NCBI GenBank assembly: GCA_021772775.1
Contig: JAJFLH010000006.1
Location: forward strand, 1-64,000
Length of the DNA stretch: 64,000 bases
Direction of reading: 5' to 3'
From: Mariprofundus sp.
GTDB taxonomy: Bacteria; Pseudomonadota; Zetaproteobacteria; Mariprofundales; Mariprofundaceae
The position numbers and the translations under genes are program-made. The notes under the pieces are model-generated. The model did not search any database and had not been told where the DNA came from. It saw nothing but the letters and a program-made list of their open reading frames with translations. Every line of letters starts with the position of its first letter. Positions within the stretch are counted from its first letter, which is position 1. Positions 8,638 to 17,169 of this stretch are shown here, piece after piece.

Positions 8638-8720
8638 GTTCCCCTCGCCTGATGAAAATAACTTGGATATGATGCCGTCTGCTGTTTGTTTGTCACGGCA
8701 ATTATGAATGCGAGGTCGTT

Positions 8721-9017
8721 ATGTTTATGCGTTGCTTTGGTGCAGTTTTTATCTGTTGTCTTATCTCAAGTATGGCGAGCATGCCCGCTTTAGCCGAAGT
8801 GAAATCGAGTACAGATAAAATTGCCGATGCATTCATGGAACTCGATTTCGATGAAACAGAGTCGGTATCTTTTGAAGAGTACAAAGCGATGGTTGATCTG
8901 CGCGCGATGGCACGTTTCGAAGAGATGGATGCCAATTTAGACGGTGAAGTGACTGATGCTGAATACCGCGAATTCTGGCGTAAAAACAAAGCCAAATGGT
9001 ATCGCCTACAGCGCTAA
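8721..9017 (+). CDS. Secreted EF-hand calcium-binding protein
   Basis: A 98-residue protein with a signal peptide ending ALA (residues 23-25) and two EF-hand loops. Loop 1 starts at Asp42 (DFDETESVSFEE, Glu at position 12) and loop 2 at Asp70 (DANLDGEVTDAE, Glu at position 12). Both have the spacing needed to bind calcium; the second is the more canonical. The mature protein is therefore probably a small periplasmic or secreted calcium sensor or buffer. No partner gene is adjacent; it diverges from thyA. Confidence 0.8.
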   Translation: MFMRCFGAVFICCLISSMASMPALAEVKSSTDKIADAFMELDFDETESVSFEEYKAMVDLRAMARFEEMDANLDGEVTDAEYREFWRKNKAKWYRLQR

Positions 9018-9212
9018 CCCTTAGTGACTCTTAAGCATGTCTCTGTCTCTGTCTTAGTGAGGGACTAAAGCCGCTAGCTGGTCTAACAATTACAGGGTTT
9101 GATGAAACTTAATGGGCTATCCAAGCTATAATTTATCTTCAGCGTACTCAAAGGGACTAATAATTAACGGCTATTTCGAAGAGATGGGGATTAAGTGGAG
9201 TCACTGAAAGCG

Positions 9213-10127
9213 TTAATCTTTTGTCACTCTCAGGTGTATCACAAACTGGCGTTTTCCGATTGTTGAAAAGCGGGACAGGAGGGCACCGCCCAGTTTTTCA
9301 GCTTCGCGATTAGCCGCTGCGATGGTGACCGATTGATCAACTGGAATGACTAATTCAGTTGCGGCACCGGTCAGTTTGATTACGGGCTGTTCATTGACGA
9401 CTGGGCGCGCATTGAGGCGCATATTGGCGCTATTACCTGGTGTCATCGTTGGAGCATTGCTGCTGCCGAGATCAATCAACATCTCCTGCTGTCCTTGAAC
9501 ATTAGCTTGCAGGCGTTTCATCCAAGGCACGATGCGGACACGCAGTTGATCCATGCCTGCAGGGGATACTGTGATGTGAAAGCCGGATGTGAGTGGTATC
9601 ATCTCAACACTATTTGCAGAGATGACTCCATAACCGGATAACCATAATCTGGTGGTGCGGTTAAAGCTTTGAAGTGTGCCTGTTTCAATACTACCCGGCA
9701 GGTTGCTGGATGTGCGCAGTTGAAAGGATTGACGGTGATTGCTCTGTGATTTCCGCTTTTTCAGCTGCAGCGCTAACCAGCCACCGGAGAGTTGCCCCAG
9801 GCTGAGTTGGCCTGATGCTTGAGCTGAACGGCTTATATTGGCGCTAATATCTTCGATGCTGAGATAAGCAGTGTATTGGCCGGGTGCACGATCTATGCGT
9901 TTGAGTAGAGCTTTCGCTTTGTTGATATGTGCCGAATCGTCATCAATGATCAGCAGGCGTTGTGAAGCGATGGCTGCGACTTTACCACTGTCTGAAAGTT
10001 GGGTGCGTACTGCATCAGCAGCTTCCTGCATGGGGAGGTAGTCGATGTTCACCGCATCGGTAGCAGCGAAGGCAGGCAGGCTTGTACTCAACCATACAAG
10101 CATAGCTACCGCGATGAAGCGATTCAT
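9213..10127 (-). CDS. Periplasmic protein with secretin-N-like domain
   Basis: A 304-residue exported protein with a signal peptide ending PAFA. Residues about 27-85 (IDYLPMQEAADAVRTQLSDS, then LLIIDDDSAHINKAKALLKRID) resemble the N1/NolW-type repeat of secretins, a ring-building domain of type II/IV pilus secretion. No secretin beta-barrel follows. The rest is a beta-rich region with a GxxxTxxP-like LIDLGSSNAPTM segment and ends at RVTKD. It may act as a stand-alone secretin-like assembly factor or an orphan periplasmic domain. Its start overlaps the end of the CDF transporter by 4 bases, so the two are translationally coupled. The functional link is unknown. Confidence 0.6.
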   Translation of the reverse strand: MNRFIAVAMLVWLSTSLPAFAATDAVNIDYLPMQEAADAVRTQLSDSGKVAAIASQRLLIIDDDSAHINKAKALLKRIDRAPGQYTAYLSIEDISANISRSAQASGQLSLGQLSGGWLALQLKKRKSQSNHRQSFQLRTSSNLPGSIETGTLQSFNRTTRLWLSGYGVISANSVEMIPLTSGFHITVSPAGMDQLRVRIVPWMKRLQANVQGQQEMLIDLGSSNAPTMTPGNSANMRLNARPVVNEQPVIKLTGAATELVIPVDQSVTIAAANREAEKLGGALLSRFSTIGKRQFVIHLRVTKD

Positions 10128-11032
10128 GCAGCAAAATCCGGTAATGGCTCTTTCAGACTGGCTGGGTCTTCATGAATAATGACTTCAGAGTCGGGATATT
10201 CAGTTCGTATGAGCTCCTCTACTGCATCTGAAATAGTGTGAGCTTGCATCAGAGTCAGGCAATCATCGAGTTCCAGGTGGAGTTGAATAAATGTTGTGGT
10301 GCCGGATCTACGGGTGCGAAGATCGTGCATGCCACGAGCCTCGGGATGATTGCGTACGATGGCTTTGATGCGCTCTCTCTCTTCATCAGGTAGCTCTCTG
10401 TCCATCAATAGGTCCAATGACTCTTTGGCGATTTCCCAAGCGCTGTACAAGATGTAAGCAGCAATGCCGATTGCAAACAGCGGATCAAAACCGAGCCAGC
10501 CATAGTATGCCAATAGCAGCGCTACAATAACGCTGATATTGACCAGCAGATCAGTTTTATAATGCATATGATCTGCTTTGATAGCGGTGGAGTTGGTTTT
10601 ATTAATGACATGTTTTTGGAACATTAGTAGTCCCATGGTTGCCAGAACAGAAACAATCATCACCCAGACACCGACAGACATGGAGGTGATGGGTTCCGGA
10701 TTCATGAGATGAGAAACTGCTTCGAGCACCAGAAACAGTGCTGATCCCGTAATGAAGGTGGCTTGTCCAAGGCCGGCCAATGCTTCGGCTTTACCGTGAC
10801 CAAAGCGATGTGCTTTATCGGCTGGTGCCAGAGCATGGTGTACGGCAACCAGATTCAAAATGGAGGCCAAAGCATCGAGGCATGAGTCCATTAATGTGGC
10901 CAGTAGACTCACGGATCCAGTCATGAACCAAGCTACCAGCTTGATTATAATGAGGCTGACAGCGACTGTAGTGGAGGCATATGTCGCCATGCGCATCAGA
11001 CGAGCTTTATCTTGGTCAAGGTTAGAGAACAT
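10124..11032 (-). CDS. Cation diffusion facilitator (FieF-like metal efflux)
   Basis: A 302-residue CDF transporter with six membrane helices and a C-terminal cytoplasmic domain. The metal site residues are DSCLD in helix 2 and HYKTD in helix 5 (two Asp plus His and Asp, as in FieF-type exporters of iron and zinc). RFGHGKAEALAGLGQA is the family signature. The C-terminal domain carries GMHDLRTRRSG and IQLHLELDD, the usual dimerisation fold. It would expel Fe(II) or Zn(II) by proton exchange, complementing the uptake systems elsewhere in the window. First gene of a two-gene unit with the secretin-N-like protein. Confidence 0.9.
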   Translation of the reverse strand: MFSNLDQDKARLMRMATYASTTVAVSLIIIKLVAWFMTGSVSLLATLMDSCLDALASILNLVAVHHALAPADKAHRFGHGKAEALAGLGQATFITGSALFLVLEAVSHLMNPEPITSMSVGVWVMIVSVLATMGLLMFQKHVINKTNSTAIKADHMHYKTDLLVNISVIVALLLAYYGWLGFDPLFAIGIAAYILYSAWEIAKESLDLLMDRELPDEERERIKAIVRNHPEARGMHDLRTRRSGTTTFIQLHLELDDCLTLMQAHTISDAVEELIRTEYPDSEVIIHEDPASLKEPLPDFAA

Positions 11033-11153
11033 GCTGCTATTGTGACAACAATTTCATATGAATAAAGCTGTAATTGAGTCAGGGGGTAGGTGTGAGCAGT
11101 GAGAGTGGTGCATGTGGCTTGTGCCATAAGCCTTTCCTGACCATCATAAGCCC

Positions 11154-11696
11154 ATGCGCCAGATCAATTCTCCCCATTTTAATGCTCGCCCCGATGGGGT
11201 GGAGATTGATCTGATTGTGTTGCACGCGATCAGTCTGCCTGCCGGTGAATTTGAATTGAACTATATTGAAGAGTTGTTCACGGGTTGTTTGGATCATCAT
11301 GCCCATGCCTCTTTTGCAGATTTGGAAGGTTTGCAGGTCTCAGCACATTTTGTTGTTGATCGTGGTGGTGAAATTATCCAATGCGTAGGCACGGAGCAGC
11401 GTGCATGGCATGCCGGTGTGTCTCAATGGCAGGGGCGTGAAGGCTGCAATGATTTTGCTATAGGTATTGAGATGATTGGCGATGAAGAGATGCGGTTCAC
11501 TGCAGCCCAGTATCGGGAGACGGCGCGTTTATGTAGGCAGCTGATGCAACGTTATCCTGCTATTTCAGTTGATCGTATTGTAGGGCATGAAGATATTGCA
11601 CCGGGACGCAAATGGGATCCGGGCAGGCAGTGGAGCTGGCAACAGTTTCATCGATCCCTGAGCCATATCCGCAAGTTGCATTTGGAATTCTTATAA
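11154..11696 (+). CDS. ampD: 1,6-anhydro-N-acetylmuramyl-L-alanine amidase
   Basis: A 180-residue AmpD, a cytoplasmic zinc amidase that cleaves the peptide from anhydro-muropeptides during wall recycling. Zinc ligands are His in VLHAIS (about residue 24), His in GHEDIAPGRKWDPG and the Asp of that motif. INSPHFNARPDG at the start and RAWHAGVSQWQGREGCNDFAIGIE are typical. It is transcribed toward the dcw cluster and ends 107 bases from lpxC. With anmK at the right edge of the window it points to an intact recycling pathway. The ATG has no clear ribosome site. Confidence 0.95.
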   Translation: MRQINSPHFNARPDGVEIDLIVLHAISLPAGEFELNYIEELFTGCLDHHAHASFADLEGLQVSAHFVVDRGGEIIQCVGTEQRAWHAGVSQWQGREGCNDFAIGIEMIGDEEMRFTAAQYRETARLCRQLMQRYPAISVDRIVGHEDIAPGRKWDPGRQWSWQQFHRSLSHIRKLHLEFL

Positions 11697-11718
11697 GTTT
11701 TGCCAAGAGCTATGTCAC

Positions 11719-11759
11719 AAAAGAAACAGGCCAGCATCTCGTGAAAGAATGCCGGCCTG
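11719..11759 (-). terminator. Intrinsic terminator-like hairpin after lpxC
   Basis: An imperfect stem pairs CAGGCCAGCAT (11727-11737) with ATGCCGGCCTG (11749-11759), with one A-C mismatch. On the minus strand it is followed by a T-rich run, TTTCTTTTG. This would end the long minus-strand dcw transcript. On the plus strand no T tract follows, so it is mainly a terminator for lpxC. Confidence 0.6.
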
Positions 11760-11778
11760 AATACACACACAGAACAGG

Positions 11779-11810
11779 GTTGAACGGTTGAACGGTTGAA
11801 CGATTAAACG
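11779..11810. repeat. 8-bp tandem repeat at the lpxC stop codon
   Basis: Three perfect copies of GTTGAACG run in tandem (11779-11802). A fourth diverged copy, ATTAAACG, follows and contains the lpxC stop codon (11804-11806). Because a unit is 8 bases, unit gain or loss lies outside the reading frame and would not change LpxC unless it reached the fourth copy. Confidence 0.7.
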
Positions 11811-12700
11811 TGTTGCGTTTCTCCTACAGCTTCTTCAGCAGAAGATTCAGCTTGAAGCTCTTCAATGCGATAGCTTGATGGATCAGCTAACAGCGTTGTG
11901 ACCAATTTATGATTCATGTCGTGACCGGTTAATTCACCTTCAAAGGCACCTACGATGGGGTAACCGGAGAGGGATAAATCACCCAGCGTATCTAAGATTT
12001 TATGGCGTACGCATTCATCTTCATAACGCAAACCACCTTCATTCACGACGCGGTGAGTATCCAGCACAATAGCATTTTCTAGTGAACCACCAAGCGCTAA
12101 ACCAGCTTTTTGGAGTGCTTCTACTTCGTGCAGGAAGCCGAAGGTGCGGGCGCGGGAAATTTCACGGGTATAAGCCTGACGTGAAAAATCAATGCTAACC
12201 TGACGTTTGCGTAGCAGTGGATGATCATAGTCCAACAGATATGAAATTTTGAATCCGGCAGAAGGATAGAGAGCGCATCGTTTGTTGCCCTCTTTGACTT
12301 CAACGCGTTTGAGAATGCGCAATACTTTCTTGGCGACAGACTGTTCACGAATGCCTGCACACTGGATTAAAAAGACAAAAGGAGCTGATGAACCATCCAT
12401 GATTGGCACTTCTGCGCCACTGACTTCGATTCGTGCATTGTCTACACCAAGGCCGGCCAAAGCGGATAACAGGTGTTCAATGGTGGAAACGTGCGCATCC
12501 CCCTTACCAATGGTGGTACACAAACGTGTGTCAGTGACAAATTCAGCTTTGGCCGGGAACTCAATACCCAGATCAGAGCGAATGAATGTAATACCACTGT
12601 CCACTTCTGCTGGATGCAGTACAAGCTCAATTTTGCGACCGGAATGAAGTCCAATACCACTACAGCGTATCGAATGATCCAGCGTTCTTTGTGCTATCAT
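11804..12700 (-). CDS. lpxC: UDP-3-O-acyl-N-acetylglucosamine deacetylase
   Basis: A 298-residue LpxC, the committed zinc deacetylase of lipid A synthesis. HLLSALAGLGVDNARIEV contains a zinc-ligand His, and SGAEVPIMDGSSAPFV follows. The C-terminal GHDMNHKLVTTLLA has the catalytic/zinc residues. I chose ATG 12700 with GGAGG six bases upstream over a longer frame to 12730. The gene comes after ftsZ across a 314-base gap that contains hairpins, so it may have its own promoter as well as read-through. It proves a lipid A-bearing outer membrane. Confidence 0.97.
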   Translation of the reverse strand: MIAQRTLDHSIRCSGIGLHSGRKIELVLHPAEVDSGITFIRSDLGIEFPAKAEFVTDTRLCTTIGKGDAHVSTIEHLLSALAGLGVDNARIEVSGAEVPIMDGSSAPFVFLIQCAGIREQSVAKKVLRILKRVEVKEGNKRCALYPSAGFKISYLLDYDHPLLRKRQVSIDFSRQAYTREISRARTFGFLHEVEALQKAGLALGGSLENAIVLDTHRVVNEGGLRYEDECVRHKILDTLGDLSLSGYPIVGAFEGELTGHDMNHKLVTTLLADPSSYRIEELQAESSAEEAVGETQHV

Positions 12701-12765
12701 CAAGGCCTCCTTAAACGGCTGATAAAGCAAATGTTAGTACCTTTGCAGGTGCGCCTAAGCTTATG

Positions 12766-12801
12766 TTGGGTGAATAAATGACTGTGATTTGTATCACCCA
12801 A
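12766..12801. promoter_or_regulatory. Inverted repeat upstream of lpxC
   Basis: Perfect 8-bp arms TTGGGTGA (12766-12773) and TCACCCAA (12794-12801) are separated by 20 bases, in the ftsZ-lpxC gap upstream of lpxC. The spacing suits binding of a dimeric regulator on one face of the helix. No regulator can be named. Confidence 0.35.
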
Positions 12802-12906
12802 TATCAGAAACTAAATGCATAGTGCCCCTACAAGCGCGCCATTATGGCATAAATGCCCATAAAATAAAAATAATCCAGTTACATCCCTGCAACGAACCTT
12901 GATCCC

Positions 12907-12966
12907 CCTAAGGTGCTAGCGTCAAAAAACTAATATAGTACTAAGTATTTTTGACGGGCACTTAGG
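12907..12966. repeat. Large imperfect hairpin between ftsZ and lpxC
   Basis: Left arm 12907-12929 (CCTAAG, GTGC, then CGTCAAAAA) is mirrored by right arm 12948-12966 (TTTTTGACG, then GGCACTTAGG), with a few unpaired bases and an AT-rich loop of about 18. It lies 50-110 bases after the ftsZ stop on the minus strand. It could attenuate or process the ftsZ-lpxC transcript. No T tract follows, so it is not a textbook terminator. Confidence 0.55.
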
Positions 12967-13014
12967 TAAATCAGCGGCACAGGAATAACTGAGTCATTCA
13001 AACGGTCTGTTTTC

Positions 13015-14199
13015 TCAGTCAGCTTGTCTGCGCAGGAATGTAGGCACAGCGAATTCATCATCATTGAAGCTAGGCTCACCTAGAGACTGCGGTTTGGCTT
13101 GTGAGACAGCACTTTGCTGGCTAGGCATTGGCTGCTGAGGAGGCGTAGCAGCAATGGGTTGAATATTTGGAATGTAGCGCTGCGTTGCTGCAGCCGGCTC
13201 CTTCTCGGCAGTGGCAAGGTAAATAGAGGCTTCACCGGAGAGGCCAGTTGCGACCACAGTAACTCGGATGCTGTCATCTGAATCCTGATCATAAACCATA
13301 CCGCAAATGATGTTCGCATCTTCATCTGCCATATTATGAATAATCGAAACGGCTTCATCGTATTCAGCCAGTGTCATATCTTCATTACCTGTAACATTAA
13401 CGAGAATACCTTGCGCGCCATGAATATCGATATCTTCCAGTAGAGGCGAAGAGATAGCGCGTTCAGCCGCTTCGATGGCACGGTTTTCACCGTTTGCAAA
13501 ACCGGAGCCCATCATCGCGACACCGCGTGTTTCACTCATGACTGCTTTCACATCCGCGAAATCCACATTCATGTAGCCAGTATGGGTGATTAGTTCAGCA
13601 ATACCTCGTACGGCCTGCAACAACACATCATCTGCTTTGCGAAAGGCTTCCAGCATACTGGTGTTTTTGCCCACTGCACCAATCAGTTTCTGATTTGGAA
13701 TAGTGATCAGTGTGTCGACATGTTTACGTAGTTCTGCAATACCTACTTCAGCCTGTTTCATGCGGCGCTTGCCTTCAAAGCTGAATGGTTTGGTTACAAC
13801 AGCAACAGTCAAAATACCCAGTTCACGAGCCACTTCAGCGATGACTGGTGCAGCTCCTGTACCAGTACCGCCACCCATGCCAGCAGTAATGAATACCATA
13901 TCAGTATCCTGCAAAAACTCACTCATATGCTGGCGTTCAGATTCAGCCGCTTCACGTCCCACCTGTGGGTTGGCCCCAGCACCAAGGCCGCGTGTGATAT
14001 TTGCACCCAACTGCAATTTGTTTTCGGCCATATTACGCTCAATGGCCTGTGCATCCGTATTGGCTACGATAAAATCGACACCACGCAATTTCTGATTAAT
14101 CATGTTGTTCAGGGCGTTGCCGCCACCACCACCGACGCCAATGACCTTGATCTTGGCTGATTGCGCTGCGGTGTCATCGAATGTAAATAATGTTGTCAT
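13015..14199 (-). CDS. ftsZ: Cell division GTPase FtsZ
   Basis: A 394-residue tubulin homologue that polymerises into the division ring. VIGVGGGGGNALNNM (about 19-33) and GGGTGTG (109-115) form the GTP site, and the T7-loop side carries NVDFADVKAVM. A variable linker rich in Pro/Gln/Ala follows. The last residues, DDEFAVPTFLRRQAD, are the conserved tail that binds FtsA and ZipA-like anchors. I use ATG 14199, preceded by GAGGAAGGC; the open frame continues to 14301 through a (CA)n repeat but that is non-coding. It follows ftsA after 62 bases. Confidence 0.98.
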   Translation of the reverse strand: MTTLFTFDDTAAQSAKIKVIGVGGGGGNALNNMINQKLRGVDFIVANTDAQAIERNMAENKLQLGANITRGLGAGANPQVGREAAESERQHMSEFLQDTDMVFITAGMGGGTGTGAAPVIAEVARELGILTVAVVTKPFSFEGKRRMKQAEVGIAELRKHVDTLITIPNQKLIGAVGKNTSMLEAFRKADDVLLQAVRGIAELITHTGYMNVDFADVKAVMSETRGVAMMGSGFANGENRAIEAAERAISSPLLEDIDIHGAQGILVNVTGNEDMTLAEYDEAVSIIHNMADEDANIICGMVYDQDSDDSIRVTVVATGLSGEASIYLATAEKEPAAATQRYIPNIQPIAATPPQQPMPSQQSAVSQAKPQSLGEPSFNDDEFAVPTFLRRQAD

Positions 14200-14220
14200 G
14201 CCTTCCTCTCCTGTTCGTCC

Positions 14221-14239
14221 TGTGTGTGTGTGTGTGTGT
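14221..14239. repeat. (TG)9 dinucleotide repeat between ftsA and ftsZ
   Basis: Nine TG units plus a T (plus strand), or (CA)n in the transcript, sit in the 62-base ftsA-ftsZ gap about 20 bases upstream of the ftsZ start. This is a slippage-prone tract. It is upstream of the ribosome site, so length change would alter leader length, not the protein. Confidence 0.85.
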
Positions 14240-14261
14240 TCGTAATCTGGTGTGTTATTGC

Positions 14262-15494
14262 TCAAGATGTGTCTCCGAACCAACTTCGCATGCGTGTCCA
14301 TACACGCGCGAAGATATTAATATCGTTCGATTTAATCGGTTGTGAACTTTGTCTATAGCGATGTCCGTACAAAATCAAGCCAACGCCAGTGGCATACATT
14401 GGACTTGATACAACATCAGCTAATCCGCCTACGCCTACCGGGCGACCGAGACGGACAGGCATATCAAATACGTCTTCTGCCAACTCCACCATACCTTCAA
14501 GTAGAGAAGATCCTCCTGTGAGTACCATGCCTGCTGCGACCAGCTCCTGATATCCGGAGCGCTGTAGTTCATCACGAATCATTTCAAATAACTCTTCAAC
14601 CCTCGGCTCCAGAATTTGTGCCATCACTTGGCGCGGTAGCGGGCGCGGGGTTCTACCACCTACGCTGGGAATCTCAATCTGTTCTTCAGGCGCCACCAAT
14701 GATGTCATGCAGGCGCCGTACTTGCGTTTTAACTGATCGGCTTCTCGAGCGGATGTGCGCAGGCCAATGACCAGGTCGTTGGTCAGATGATCGCCACCAA
14801 TTGGAATCACATGGGTATGGCGGATTGAACCGTTGAGAAAAATAGCCACGTCGGTGGTGCCGCCGCCAATATCAATGAGTATAACGCCCATATCTTTTTC
14901 ATCTTGCATCAGCACAGCTTCGCTAGAGGCGACCTGTTCAAGTACCATGTCTGAGACATCCAAATCGCAGCGGTTACAGCATTTGATAATATTCTGAGCC
15001 GATGATACGGCGCCTGTGACGACGTGCACTTTGGCTTCCAAACGCACGCCTGACATGCCGATAGGTTCACGAATACCATCCTGGTTATCGATAATGTATT
15101 CCTGCGGCAGAATATGCAGAATTTTCTGATCGGCAGGAATATTCATCGCACGTGCAGCATCAATCACACGATCAACATCTTCACGGCCTACTTCATGGTT
15201 CTTCGTGGCGACAACACCATGGCTGTTATAACCACGGATATGTGAACCTGCTATACCGGTAAATACCGATTGAATATCAACACCGGCCATCAGTTCGGCT
15301 TCTTCCACGGCTAGACGAATCGATTCCACAGTGCTCTCAATATTTACCACCACACCCTTACGCAAACCGCGTGATGGATGGGTGCCGATACCAATGACAT
15401 CGACTTTTCCATCCGGACTTACTTCGGCGACAATGCATGCGATTTTGCTGGTGCCAATATCAAGCCCAACCAATACCTGATCATGTTTGGACAT
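14262..15494 (-). CDS. ftsA: Cell division protein FtsA
   Basis: A 410-residue actin-fold protein that tethers FtsZ to the membrane. VGLDIGTSKIACIVAE is the phosphate-1 motif and VILIDIGGGTTDVAIF the phosphate-2 motif. AAGMVLTGGSSLLEGMVELA is the adenosine motif. The C-terminal helix (VWTRMRSWFGD) is the membrane-targeting amphipathic helix. The final codons overlap the upstream end of ftsQ by one base, consistent with coupling. Length is usual for the family. Confidence 0.98.
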   Translation of the reverse strand: MSKHDQVLVGLDIGTSKIACIVAEVSPDGKVDVIGIGTHPSRGLRKGVVVNIESTVESIRLAVEEAELMAGVDIQSVFTGIAGSHIRGYNSHGVVATKNHEVGREDVDRVIDAARAMNIPADQKILHILPQEYIIDNQDGIREPIGMSGVRLEAKVHVVTGAVSSAQNIIKCCNRCDLDVSDMVLEQVASSEAVLMQDEKDMGVILIDIGGGTTDVAIFLNGSIRHTHVIPIGGDHLTNDLVIGLRTSAREADQLKRKYGACMTSLVAPEEQIEIPSVGGRTPRPLPRQVMAQILEPRVEELFEMIRDELQRSGYQELVAAGMVLTGGSSLLEGMVELAEDVFDMPVRLGRPVGVGGLADVVSSPMYATGVGLILYGHRYRQSSQPIKSNDINIFARVWTRMRSWFGDTS

Positions 15495-16249
15495 TAGATC
15501 ACTCCTCCATGGCTGGCTGGTCGAATAAACCAGCGGGATTGCAGCCTTGCATCGACGCGCCAGTGTTGATTACGCCAGCGTGGTTGTTGCATTAAATCAT
15601 TAATATGATCAATCACGTTAACCTCATTGTTTTGCGGAATGGTCCATGAGACACCGCGAGAAAAATAGATCTGCCAATGCTGATTACCAGCACGAATTTC
15701 ACTTAATGAAGCCAGTTGTTCTGTGTCTTGATGCGCGATCGCATCAATCATCAGCTTGACTTGAGGCAATTGCGCTTGATTAACCCGCAACAGGGGTAAG
15801 TCTGGTGATTCACCTTTGTTCAGAGGGCGATAGGCAATGCCCAATTCATCAAACAGATAGAGCTGCCCCTGCTCATCTTGCCACAAGGCAGTGGGGATTC
15901 GAGCTTCAGCTTGAATGTGCAGGCTGTCGGGCAAAATACGCGTAATGCGCACAGCCACCAGATCAGGAATATCCTGCAGCCATTGTTGACGCAAATGGTT
16001 AGGCATCATGCTGATGAAATCTTTGTCCTCTTTGGCTGCCAACTGAGCTTCAATTGCAGCTTTAATAGGTTCATCAGCAGCAATATCCCAATGCTTGATG
16101 CTCCACTTTTCGTTCAGCCACAAAGCACTGCTGGTGAGAGCCCCGACGATGGCACAAAAAGCTAGTGTACGTCCCATACGCTTAAGGCTGATTTGGAGGG
16201 ATTGTTTCTTCACGCCCGGATTGATGCGGCGTTGATTGTGTCGACTCAT
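15494..16249 (-). CDS. ftsQ: Cell division protein FtsQ
   Basis: A 251-residue bitopic protein: a short basic cytoplasmic tail, one membrane helix (about 27-46, LAFCAIVGALTSSALWL), a weak POTRA-like region and a beta domain that recruits FtsB/FtsL. Low sequence conservation is normal. The position between ddl and ftsA, and the ITRILPDSLHIQAEARIPTA motif typical of the FtsQ beta domain, make the call secure. Its ATG overlaps the ddl stop by 4 bases and its stop overlaps the ftsA start by one. Confidence 0.92.
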   Translation of the reverse strand: MSRHNQRRINPGVKKQSLQISLKRMGRTLAFCAIVGALTSSALWLNEKWSIKHWDIAADEPIKAAIEAQLAAKEDKDFISMMPNHLRQQWLQDIPDLVAVRITRILPDSLHIQAEARIPTALWQDEQGQLYLFDELGIAYRPLNKGESPDLPLLRVNQAQLPQVKLMIDAIAHQDTEQLASLSEIRAGNQHWQIYFSRGVSWTIPQNNEVNVIDHINDLMQQPRWRNQHWRVDARLQSRWFIRPASHGGVI

Positions 16250-17169
16250 GCTGCACCTCCCAGATCATCTGCTATGGAGCTGTGTTCAAGTGTTGCACTT
16301 TCAATCAATCGCACACACAGAGTGGGAAAGTCTATGCCAGCGGCAGCGGCAGCTTTGGGTAACAAGCTGGTTTCAGTCATGCCTGGAATGGTATTGATTT
16401 CAAGAATCATAGGTTCACCACCGGATGGCACAATCATGTCCACACGCGGGGCACCGGAGCAACCGGTTGCAGCCACTGCCTGCTCAGCACGCTGCATGCA
16501 GTGGCGTAGTGTTTCTGCGGGTAAACGGGCAGGGCAAAAATACTCCGTTGCGCCGACGGTATACTTGGAGGCGTAATCATATACGCCGGAGTGGGGTGCC
16601 ACCTCAACGGGCATCAACGCTTTTCCATCCAATACAGAGACGTTAATTTCCACACCCTTGACCGGGAGTTCGGCCATCCATTGTGGTAGGTTATTCAGTT
16701 GTAATGCCTGCCACTCGGATGCAGATGAAAGATGATGCAGACCGATACTCGAGCCTTCGGCTACAGGTTTGATAAATACAGGATAACGCAGCGGCCCATC
16801 TGCAGTAATGCTGATATCTATAGGGGCCTGCAGTCCAGCATGTCTGAGTACGTGTTTGCATAACACCTTATTCATGCACAAAGCCGATGCTGTGACTCCA
16901 GAACCAGTATAAGGGATCTGCATGGTCTCCAACAAACCCTGTACACAACCATCTTCACCGAGAGTTCCATGCAGAGCGATAAAGGCGATTTGAATCTCGG
17001 TATTTTGAATGGCATCCGCCCAGTTCGTTGTTAAATCGATTGCGACAGCATCAATGCCAACAGATTGCAAAGCAGTAAATACAGCAGCACCCGATTTGAG
17101 TGATATTTCACGTTCGGCTGAATTGCCCCCCATCAGGACACCGACCCGACCATAATTAGGAGTACTCAT
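16246..17169 (-). CDS. ddl: D-alanine--D-alanine ligase
   Basis: A 307-residue ATP-grasp ligase that makes D-Ala-D-Ala for the lipid II stem peptide. VGVLMGGNSAEREISLKSG is the N-terminal signature, LHGTLGEDGCVQGLLE the substrate loop and VFIKPVAEGSSIGLHH the ATP-grasp lysine region. PRVDMIVP and LEINTIPGMTETSLLPKAA supply Mg ligands. I use ATG 17169, which overlaps the murB stop as ATGA and is preceded by GGAGAAG. The frame could extend to 17187. Confidence 0.96.
   Translation of the reverse strand: MSTPNYGRVGVLMGGNSAEREISLKSGAAVFTALQSVGIDAVAIDLTTNWADAIQNTEIQIAFIALHGTLGEDGCVQGLLETMQIPYTGSGVTASALCMNKVLCKHVLRHAGLQAPIDISITADGPLRYPVFIKPVAEGSSIGLHHLSSASEWQALQLNNLPQWMAELPVKGVEINVSVLDGKALMPVEVAPHSGVYDYASKYTVGATEYFCPARLPAETLRHCMQRAEQAVAATGCSGAPRVDMIVPSGGEPMILEINTIPGMTETSLLPKAAAAAGIDFPTLCVRLIESATLEHSSIADDLGGAA

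Noticed and set aside
11079-11306. 75-residue minus-strand frame between the CDF gene and ampD
   Set aside because: Its 5' two thirds are antisense to ampD and it lacks a ribosome site or motif.
14200-14301. Extra N-terminal 34 codons open upstream of ftsZ
   Set aside because: They read through the (CA)n repeat and the ftsA end, and the good ribosome site sits before the ATG at 14199.
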